NCBI RefSeq assembly: GCF_014058705.1
Contig: NZ_CP059692.1
Coordinates: 2,237,001 to 2,301,000, forward strand
Source: Aureimonas mangrovi
GTDB taxonomy: Bacteria > Pseudomonadota > Alphaproteobacteria > Rhizobiales > Rhizobiaceae
DNA length: 64,000 nt
Reading direction: 5' to 3'
Shown here one piece after another: positions 57,940 through 64,000 of the stretch. Both the position numbers and the translations under genes were made by a program. How positions within the stretch are numbered: position 1 is the stretch's first letter; every line of letters begins with the position of its first letter. Under the pieces are notes generated by a model that worked only from the letters and a program-made list of their open reading frames with translations, was not told the DNA's origin and searched no databases.

Positions 57940-59267
57940 GCCGCCGGCCCGCCCGCAGCGGCGAGAAGCTCGGCGAGCGGCTTCACGCTCCGCTCGCCGG
58001 AGGCACGATGCTTGACCTCGACCTCGCCGTTCGCGACGCCGCGCGGGCCGACGATCACCTGCCAGGGAAGCCCGATCAGGTCCATCGTAGCGAATTTGGA
58101 GCCGGCGCGCTGGTCGGAATCGTCGACGAGAACGCTCCTCCCGGCGGCTTCGTAGGCCGCCTCGATGTCGGCGCAGACGCGATCGCACTCGGCGTCGCCT
58201 GGCCGCATGTTCACGACGCCGATGTCGAAGGGTGCGACGCTCTCCGGCCAGATGATGCCGTTCTCGTCGTGGCTCGCCTCGATGATCGCCGCGATCAGGC
58301 GCGAGGGGCCGATGCCGTAGGAGCCCATGTGGACCGGCACGTCCTTGCCGTCCGGCCCGGTGACGGTGGCGCCCATCGGCTCGGAATACTTGGTGCCGAA
58401 ATGGAAGATGTGGCCGACCTCGATGCCTCGCGCGGCGAGCTTCTCGCCCTCGGGCAGCGCAGCCCAGGCCGCCTCGTCATGCATCTCCTCGGTGGCCGCG
58501 TAAGGCGTCGTCCAGGTCTTGACGATCGCTGCCAGTTCCTCGGCATTCTGGAAGTCGACGCCCGCCGCCGGGGTCGCCATCTCCAGATAGTCACGGTGGC
58601 AGAATACCTCGCTCTCGCCGGTGGAGGCGAGGATGATGAATTCGTGCGAAAGCTCGCCACCGATCGGGCCTGTATCGGCGCGCATCGGGATTGCCTTCAG
58701 GCCGAGCCGCTCGAAGGTGCGCAGATAGGCCACGAACATGCGGTCGTAGGAGACCCGCGCCGATTCGTAGTCGAGATCGAACGAATAGGCGTCCTTCATC
58801 AGGAACTCGCGCGAGCGCATGACGCCGAAGCGCGGGCGCACCTCGTCCCGGAACTTCCACTGGATGTGGTAAAGGTTGAGCGGCAGGTCCTTGTAGGTCT
58901 TCACCGACGACCGGAAGATGTCCGTGACCATCTCCTCGTTGGTCGGGCCGAACAGCATGTCGCGCCCGTGCCGGTCCTCGATGCGCAGCATCTCCTTGCC
59001 GTAATCGTCGTAGCGCCCGCTCTCGCGCCACAGATCAGCGGACTGGATCGTCGGCATCAGGATCTCGATGGCGCCGGAACGGTCCTGCTCCTCACGGATG
59101 ATGCGGCTCACCTTGTCGAGCACGCGCTTGCCGAGCGGCAGCCACGTGTAGCTGCCCGCCGCCTGCTGCCGGATCATCCCCGCCCGCAGCATCAGGCGGT
59201 GGGAAACGATCTCCGCCTCCTTCGGGGTTTCCTTCAGGATGGGCAGGAAATAGCGCGAAAGCTGCAT
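57936..59267 (-). CDS. proS: Proline-tRNA ligase (short form)
   Basis: 443 residues. Class II synthetase: [40 protein letters not shown], motif 2 [20 protein letters not shown] and motif 3 [16 protein letters not shown], then the anticodon-binding domain. It lacks the ~180-residue INS editing domain of E. coli ProS, as is typical of Rhizobiales. Start ATG 59267. Operon with lolC and lolD. Confidence 0.97.
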   Translation of the reverse strand: MQLSRYFLPILKETPKEAEIVSHRLMLRAGMIRQQAAGSYTWLPLGKRVLDKVSRIIREEQDRSGAIEILMPTIQSADLWRESGRYDDYGKEMLRIEDRHGRDMLFGPTNEEMVTDIFRSSVKTYKDLPLNLYHIQWKFRDEVRPRFGVMRSREFLMKDAYSFDLDYESARVSYDRMFVAYLRTFERLGLKAIPMRADTGPIGGELSHEFIILASTGESEVFCHRDYLEMATPAAGVDFQNAEELAAIVKTWTTPYAATEEMHDEAAWAALPEGEKLAARGIEVGHIFHFGTKYSEPMGATVTGPDGKDVPVHMGSYGIGPSRLIAAIIEASHDENGIIWPESVAPFDIGVVNMRPGDAECDRVCADIEAAYEAAGRSVLVDDSDQRAGSKFATMDLIGLPWQVIVGPRGVANGEVEVKHRASGERSVKPLAELLAAAGGPAA

Positions 59268-59507
59268 GACGGACCGTGAGATCTGGAAGGCGCGGAAAGA
59301 ACCGCAAGCGTGGCTTCTTACCGTCTTGCCAAGGGATTGCAAAGCACGGTTGCCGCAAGCTGGTGTCGTGCTATCGGCTCACGCCTTAGGGCAATCATGT
59401 TGCAGTGCATGAACGAAAATTGGGCGAATGGTTCATAAAATCGTCAAATCGCGCAATCCGGCTAGTGACAGAGTACCGCTGGCTGATTTAGTCTCATTCT
59501 ATCAAGA

Positions 59508-59658
59508 GCGTCGAAGACGCCAGCAGCGTTGAGCGGTCTAGTCTTGGGAGGACGTGGTTTCCGGCGCGAGGCAAACTCGCTGACCCGGCAGAAATCCGGT
59601 GAGAAACCCAGACCCCGAAGCGATCTGAATGCGAGGCCATCGTGCCTCGCATTTTTTT
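59508..59658 (+). ncRNA. Candidate structured ncRNA with strong terminator
   Basis: In the 408-base gap between proS and DUF1467 the plus strand shows hairpin GCGTC-GAA-GACGC (59508-59520), a multibranched unit with outer stem GTCT-GGG/CCCAGAC (59541-59548 with 59607-59613) and GGTTTC/GAAACC (59556-59561/59603-59608) enclosing GCGAG-GCAAA-CTCGC (59566-59580), and then the intrinsic terminator. No convincing open frame or SD is present, and the downstream gene is convergent, so a leader is excluded. Not recognised as 6S, SRP RNA, RNase P RNA or tmRNA. The 5' end is a guess; it may lie further left. Confidence 0.5.
59628..59658 (+). terminator. Rho-independent terminator, plus strand
   Basis: Perfect 10-bp stem AATGCGAGGC/GCCTCGCATT with loop CATCGT followed by seven consecutive T on the plus strand. 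It is the strongest intrinsic terminator in the window, and no protein gene precedes it on that strand; this implies an untranslated transcript from the left. Confidence 0.88.
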
Positions 59659-59675
59659 GTGCAGGCACCTTCCCC

Positions 59676-59942
59676 TCAGGTGCCGGGAATGATGTGAGGG
59701 AAGCTGTCCGGCCCGATCGCGAAGACCTGCGTCGCCACGTAGTAGACTGCGAAGACGAAGGTCGCGAGAGCCGTGGTGGCCAGAAGGCGCAGGCGCAGAT
59801 GCGGGCGCGTCGGCGCACCGTCGGCGCTCCCCGGCACGACGTCACCGTCCTCGACCTGGGACCGCACGCCGAAGGGCAGGACGACGAAAAGCACCGTCCA
59901 CCAGATCACGAAATAGATGGCGAGCGCGGTGATGATGCCCAT
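59676..59942 (-). CDS. DUF1467 family membrane protein
   Basis: 88 residues, two TM segments: IITALAIYFVIWWTVLFVVLPFGV at the N-terminus, and LLATTALATFVFAVYYVATQ near the C-terminus. The IYFVIWWTVLFVVLPFGVR motif defines DUF1467, an alphaproteobacterial family of unknown role often located between RNase J and proS genes. ATG 59942 has a strong GGGAGGAA SD. Confidence 0.9.
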   Translation of the reverse strand: MGIITALAIYFVIWWTVLFVVLPFGVRSQVEDGDVVPGSADGAPTRPHLRLRLLATTALATFVFAVYYVATQVFAIGPDSFPHIIPGT

Positions 59943-60076
59943 CGGTTCCTCCCGGCCTTCCTTCTCTCGTTCCCAGCCCATTTGAGCTCGCCGGGAACGG
60001 CGTAAATCGAAGCCCAGGAAGCGCACAGTGCATCGCGGGCTCAGGCGACCTACGCATCAGCGTGGGTTCAAAGTGG

Positions 60077-60118
60077 TAGAGCGGCCTGTGTGCGTCCGGA
60101 AGGACGCACGGCGCTCTA
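60077..60118. repeat. Nested inverted repeat at the rnj 3' end
   Basis: Outer arms TAGAGC (60077-60082) and GCTCTA (60113-60118) enclose an inner hairpin GTGCGTCC-GGAA-GGACGCAC (60090-60109). The right outer arm contains the stop codon of the RNase J gene. It is probably a 3' hairpin/terminator or a small dispersed palindromic repeat. Confidence 0.5.
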
Positions 60119-61798
60119 GCGGTCTTCCTTGCCGCCAGCGCGCGAGACGAAGACGGTGACCACGGGCTTCTTGCCCCAGGCGTCGTAGGCTTCGGCACGG
60201 ACCGAGCGGCGCACTGCCTCGCGGACCGTCTCCGCGTCCTTGCGGCGACCGCGCGGGATGCTCTCGACCGCGCCGGCGGCCGCGTCGATCAGCGCCTCCT
60301 GGATTCCCTCGCCCTCGAAGTCCTTGTCGGGCACGCCCATCGCCGAAACCTCGGGATCGTTGCGGAGTTCGAGACGCGGCGTCAGCTCGACCATCACGCA
60401 GATGTGGCCGGCGAAGGACAGGCGACGGCGCTCGCCGATGCGCAGTTCGTTCTCCGTGCCGATCAGGAAGCCGTCCTTGTAGATGCGCCCGAAAGGCACG
60501 TCGCCGACGATGTCGGCCGCGCCCGGCGCGAGCCGCACCATCTTGCCGTTACGCGCCGAAACGACCTCGGGCACGCCCTGCTCACGCGCCAGCTCGGCGT
60601 GTGCGGCCAGATGCGCCGCCTCGCCATGCGCGGGAACGGCGATCTTCGGACGCACCCAGTCGTACATCTGGCGCATCTCCGAACGGCGCGGATGGCCAGA
60701 GACGTGGACGAGACGGTCGTGATCCTCGATCACGATGATGCCGCGATCGACGAGATTGTTGCGGATGTCGTTGATCGCCTTCTCGTTGCCCGGGATCGAG
60801 CGCGAGGAGAAGATCACCGTATCGCCCTTCGACAGCGCGACGGTGGGATGATCGTCACGCGCAAGGCGCGCGAGCGCCGCGCGCGGCTCGCCCTGGCTGC
60901 CGGTGAGGATGATGACCGCCTTTTCGCGCGGCACGTATCCGAAATCCTGTTCGGACAGGAACGGGTCAAGGCTCTCCAGATAGCCGAGCTCGCCCGCGAC
61001 GTCCGCCATGCGCTTCATCGAGCGGCCCATGAGCAGGACCTGGCGGCCCACCGATTCCGCGGCCTGCGCCACCGAGCGAATGCGGCCGATGTTGGAGGAG
61101 AAGGTCGTGACCGCGACGCGGCCCTTGGCCTCGCGGATGATCTCGCGCAGCGAAGCGTTGACGTCACGCTCGCTCGGGCTCGTGCCCTCGCGGTTCGCGT
61201 TGGTGGAATCGGCGACGATCGCGAGCACGCCCTCGTCACCGATCTCGCGCAGCCGCTTCTCGTCCGTCGGCTGGCCGAGCGCCGGCGTCGCGTCGATCTT
61301 CCAGTCACCCGTATGGACGACGGTGCCGAGCGGCGTGCGGATGGCGAGCGCCACCGGCTCGGGGATCGAGTGAGTGACGTTGACGGCTTCGACCTCGAAC
61401 GGGCCGACCTTGAAACGCTCGCCCGCCTTGAAGACGGACAGCGGGATCTTCGGCGCGCCGACCTCGCTCTCGCGCTTGGCCTGCAACAGCCCGGCCGTGA
61501 AGGGCGTGCACCAGACCGGCACCTTGAGCTGCGGCCACAGGTCGAGAAGCGCGCCGTAATGGTCCTCGTGGGCATGGGTGATGACCATCCCCTTCACCGA
61601 GGCGAGCTGCGACTTCAGGAAGGTGATGTCCGGCAGGACGAGGTCGATGCCGGGCATTTCGGGTCCTGCGAAGGAGACGCCGCAGTCCACGACCAGCCAC
61701 TCGCGCGATTCAGCGGGACCATAGCCATACATGGCGAGGTTCATGCCGATCTCGCCGATGCCGCCGAGCGGCACAAAAACAAGTTCACTCAATTTCAT
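60116..61798 (-). CDS. rnj: Ribonuclease J
   Basis: 560 residues. Metallo-beta-lactamase/beta-CASP ribonuclease with 5'-3' exo- and endonuclease activity. Metal motif THAHEDHYGA (HAHEDH at 75-80), HTGDWKID, and beta-CASP blocks LTGSQGEPRAAL and HVSGHPRRSEM. ATG 61798 (MKLSELVFVPLGG) is preferred over an in-frame TTG two codons upstream. birA lies 75 bases upstream on the same strand. Confidence 0.95.
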   Translation of the reverse strand: MKLSELVFVPLGGIGEIGMNLAMYGYGPAESREWLVVDCGVSFAGPEMPGIDLVLPDITFLKSQLASVKGMVITHAHEDHYGALLDLWPQLKVPVWCTPFTAGLLQAKRESEVGAPKIPLSVFKAGERFKVGPFEVEAVNVTHSIPEPVALAIRTPLGTVVHTGDWKIDATPALGQPTDEKRLREIGDEGVLAIVADSTNANREGTSPSERDVNASLREIIREAKGRVAVTTFSSNIGRIRSVAQAAESVGRQVLLMGRSMKRMADVAGELGYLESLDPFLSEQDFGYVPREKAVIILTGSQGEPRAALARLARDDHPTVALSKGDTVIFSSRSIPGNEKAINDIRNNLVDRGIIVIEDHDRLVHVSGHPRRSEMRQMYDWVRPKIAVPAHGEAAHLAAHAELAREQGVPEVVSARNGKMVRLAPGAADIVGDVPFGRIYKDGFLIGTENELRIGERRRLSFAGHICVMVELTPRLELRNDPEVSAMGVPDKDFEGEGIQEALIDAAAGAVESIPRGRRKDAETVREAVRRSVRAEAYDAWGKKPVVTVFVSRAGGKEDR

Positions 61799-61873
61799 AT
61801 CCAATGCGTATCGAGAGGCGCGCTCACGCGCCCCGGTTTCATGATGCCCCTGACAACGGCGGGCCGCCGAATC

Positions 61874-62644
61874 TCATTGCGGCGCAGCCGCGCCGTCAGC
61901 ATTCGCGAAGAATACGTCACCGGCCGAGATCGTCTCCCGCGATCCATCGGCCTTCTCCAGAACGAGGCGCCCCCGCGCGTCCAGCTCCACGAAGCGCCCC
62001 TCGATCAAGCGATCGGGCAGGTTCACCCTGCACGCCTCGCCAACACCGCGCGCATGGGCAAGCCATTCCTGCCGTATATCGGAAAAGCCGCGTCCACGAT
62101 CCCAAAGGCGCAGCGCGTCCTCCACACCGCCGGCGAGCGCGACGAAGGCTTCTTCGACGCCCGCATTCGCGCCGCGCTCGCGCAGCGAGGTCACGGCATA
62201 GGGCTGGCCCTGTGGCGCATGCTCCAGGTTCACGCCGCAGCCGATCACGACTGCATTCGCACCGCTGGCAAGCCGCTCGCTCTCGATGAGGATGCCGACG
62301 CATTTGGCACCGTCGGCCAGCACGTCATTCGGCCATTTGATGCCGATCGTCGTCGATTCAAGGCCCGGCAGCGCGGCGAGGCCGTTGCGCACGCCGACGG
62401 CGACCACCAGCGGAAGATTGCCGAGATGCTCCATCGGCGATGGCTCGATGACGAGGAGCGAGGCAAAGAGGTTTCCCGGCGGCGAGGACCAGCCCCGGCC
62501 GCGCCGCCCCCTGCCCTCGCTCTGCTCGTCGGCCGTGACCCAGAGCGAGCCCGGATCGCCGGCACGCGCCGCCTCCATCGCACGATTGTTCGTCGAGCCG
62601 ACGGTTTCGAACGCCATGCGCCGGCGGGCAGGCGAAGCGGGCAT
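61874..62644 (-). CDS. birA: Biotin-[acetyl-CoA-carboxylase] ligase
   Basis: 256 residues. Catalytic domain only, with no DNA-binding N-terminus: VGSTNNRAMEAA, the biotin-binding loop [39 protein letters not shown] and GCGVNLEHAP, then the small C-terminal domain. It adds biotin to the carrier protein of acetyl-CoA carboxylase. Start ATG 62644 is eight bases after the nuoN stop, so it is coupled to the nuo operon. Confidence 0.95.
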   Translation of the reverse strand: MPASPARRRMAFETVGSTNNRAMEAARAGDPGSLWVTADEQSEGRGRRGRGWSSPPGNLFASLLVIEPSPMEHLGNLPLVVAVGVRNGLAALPGLESTTIGIKWPNDVLADGAKCVGILIESERLASGANAVVIGCGVNLEHAPQGQPYAVTSLRERGANAGVEEAFVALAGGVEDALRLWDRGRGFSDIRQEWLAHARGVGEACRVNLPDRLIEGRFVELDARGRLVLEKADGSRETISAGDVFFANADGAAAPQ

Positions 62645-62652
62645 GCCGGGCC

Positions 62653-64000
62653 TCAGAAGAAGGACGCCGCCGCCGCCTGCGCTGCCGCGAAAAGCGGGCC
62701 GGCGATGAAGATGTAGGCCGGGAAGATGAAGACCGTCGACACGCCGAGGACGACGCGCAGCTCCGCCGCCATCGGCTGGAAGCCGCCCGCCGGCTCATCG
62801 AACCACATCACCTTGACGACGCGCAGATAGTAGAAGAGCCCGACTGCGCTCGCGACGACGCCGATGACGGCGAGCGGGATGAGTCCGGCGCCGACGGCCG
62901 CGACGAAGACGAAGTACTTGCCCCAGAAGCCGAGCAGCGGCGGCAGGCCGGCAAGCGAGAGCATCAGCACCGTCAGCGCCAGGGCCATCACCGGATTGGT
63001 GCGCGCAAGGCCCGAGAGCTCGGAGATCTCCTCGACATGACCTTCCTTGCGGCGCATCGCCAGGATGACCGCGAAGGTGCCGAGCGTCATCGCCATGTAG
63101 GACGCCATGTAGATCAGGACGCCCGTCACACCGGCGCTGTCAGCGGCCGCGAGACCGACGAGCGCATAGCCCATGTGGCTGATCGACGAATAGGCCATCA
63201 GCCGCTTGATGTTGCGCTGGCCGATCGCGGCGAAGGCGCCGAGCACCATCGAGGCGATCGAGATGAAGACGACGATCTGCTGCCAGTCCACGCTGAGCGG
63301 CTGGAAGCCCTCGACCGCGAAGCGCACGAGAAGCGCCATCGCCGCGACCTTTGGAGCGCCCGCGAAGAACGCGGTCACCGGCGTCGGTGAGCCCTCGTAG
63401 ACGTCCGGCGTCCACATGTGGAACGGCACGGCCGAAATCTTGAAGGCAAGGCCGGCTATCACGAAGACGAGGCCGACGAGGAGGCCGAAGGAGCGCCCTT
63501 CTGCCGCAAGCTCGGCCGCGATGGCGGTGAACTCGATCTGGCCGGTGAAGCCGTAGACCAGCGAGGCGCCATAGAGCAGCATGCCCGAGGACAGCGCGCC
63601 GAGGACGAAATATTTCAGGCCCGCCTCCGTGGAGCGCACGCTGTCACGGTTGATGGCGGCGATCACGTAGGCCGCCAGCGACTGCAGCTCGAGGCCCATG
63701 TAGAGGGAGATGAGATCGCCCGCCGAGACCATTACCATCATGCCGACGGTCGCGAGCACGATGAGGACCGGGAACTCGAAGCGGTCGAAGCGCTCGGTGC
63801 GCGCGAAGCCGATCGTCATCAGGATAGCGGCGGCCGAGCCGATCAGCACCAGCACCTTGGCGAAGCGCGCGAAGGGATCGAGCACGAAGGAGCCGCCGAA
63901 GGCGACGCCCTCGGGTGCAACGAAAGCCAGCCAGAAGCCCGCGAAGACGAGGAGCCCGACCGAGAGCGAGGTGACGAGCCCGGTGCTCCTGTCGCCGCCC
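62653..64000 (-). CDS. nuoN: NADH-quinone oxidoreductase subunit N (partial, N-terminus beyond window)
   Basis: 449 residues visible; the frame continues past 64000, and the family length (about 480) suggests some 30 residues are missing. Antiporter-like membrane subunit with about 13 TMs seen. Conserved segments include [37 protein letters not shown], and [20 protein letters not shown]; the Lys in [11 protein letters not shown] lies on the proton path. Last nuo gene, followed by birA and rnj. Confidence 0.96.
   Translation of the reverse strand, partial: GGDRSTGLVTSLSVGLLVFAGFWLAFVAPEGVAFGGSFVLDPFARFAKVLVLIGSAAAILMTIGFARTERFDRFEFPVLIVLATVGMMVMVSAGDLISLYMGLELQSLAAYVIAAINRDSVRSTEAGLKYFVLGALSSGMLLYGASLVYGFTGQIEFTAIAAELAAEGRSFGLLVGLVFVIAGLAFKISAVPFHMWTPDVYEGSPTPVTAFFAGAPKVAAMALLVRFAVEGFQPLSVDWQQIVVFISIASMVLGAFAAIGQRNIKRLMAYSSISHMGYALVGLAAADSAGVTGVLIYMASYMAMTLGTFAVILAMRRKEGHVEEISELSGLARTNPVMALALTVLMLSLAGLPPLLGFWGKYFVFVAAVGAGLIPLAVIGVVASAVGLFYYLRVVKVMWFDEPAGGFQPMAAELRVVLGVSTVFIFPAYIFIAGPLFAAAQAAAASFF

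Noticed and set aside
59529-60005. Plus-strand open frame through the candidate RNA and DUF1467
   Set aside because: It crosses a strong intrinsic terminator and continues antisense to a conserved gene.
60404-62716. 770-residue plus-strand open frame opposite RNase J and birA
   Set aside because: Covers two conserved genes on the other strand and has shadow-like composition; no SD or domain signal.

Overview
The window is a high-GC chromosomal segment from an alphaproteobacterium, almost certainly of the order Hyphomicrobiales (Rhizobiales). The evidence is the gene content and order: a fused secDF with yajC, the pimT-tolC-popZ-valS run, an ExoR-like Sel1 protein beside xthA, a 5-aminolevulinate synthase (C4 heme pathway), a short ProS, RNase J after nuoN-birA, and a DUF1127 gene followed by anti-Shine-Dalgarno cuckoo-type sRNAs. 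A family such as Aurantimonadaceae is possible but cannot be settled from the sequence alone. I found no phage, transposon, integrase or CRISPR array. Nearly all of it is dense housekeeping DNA.

Layout. 1-1.5 kb: trigger factor (cut by the window edge) and tRNA-Leu(UAG). 1.7-2.1 kb: DUF1127 gene plus two tandem three-hairpin sRNA units. 2.2-9.7 kb: trmFO, then DUF4153, a squalene/phytoene-synthase-family protein and an Mth938 protein leading to secDF and yajC. 9.9-16.4 kb: DUF815 ATPase and the run tatA-tatB-tatC-serS-surE-pcm-nlpD on the minus strand. 16.6-24.5 kb: nagZ, SPOR protein, argS, dgt, erpA, xthA, exoR. 24.9-34.1 kb: OmpP1/FadL porin, valS, popZ, tolC, pimT, a small lipoprotein and a lone flagellin. 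34.3-37.4 kb: aldehyde dehydrogenase and small DUF2171, acidic and PRC-barrel proteins. 37.6-42.6 kb: a complete five-gene dipeptide/oligopeptide ABC importer with translationally coupled genes, followed by a homoserine-dehydrogenase-like oxidoreductase with a SAF domain.

43.97-51.7 kb is the most accessory-looking part: a PglC-like sugar-phosphate transferase, a sugar epimerase, then (after hemA) a GT29/sialyltransferase-like protein, three further glycosyltransferases and a UDP-glucuronate 4-epimerase. It looks like a surface-glycan locus wrapped around hemA. 51.8-55.9 kb: a lone tuf gene, small membrane or stress proteins, tRNA-Gly(UCC) and tRNA-Tyr(GUA), and rlmB; the order Tyr-Gly-tuf recalls the enterobacterial tufB operon. 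55.9-64.0 kb: lolD-lolC-proS, a candidate structured RNA with a strong terminator, DUF1467, RNase J, birA and nuoN (cut by the window edge).

The observations most worth following up are the DUF1127/cuckoo RNA locus, the uncharacterised RNA at 59.5-59.66 kb, the GT29-like gene in the glycan cluster, the hairpin covering the hemA ribosome-binding site, and the clustering of homologues of two mitochondrial complex I assembly factors (NDUFAF3, NDUFAF6) with SecDF-YajC.
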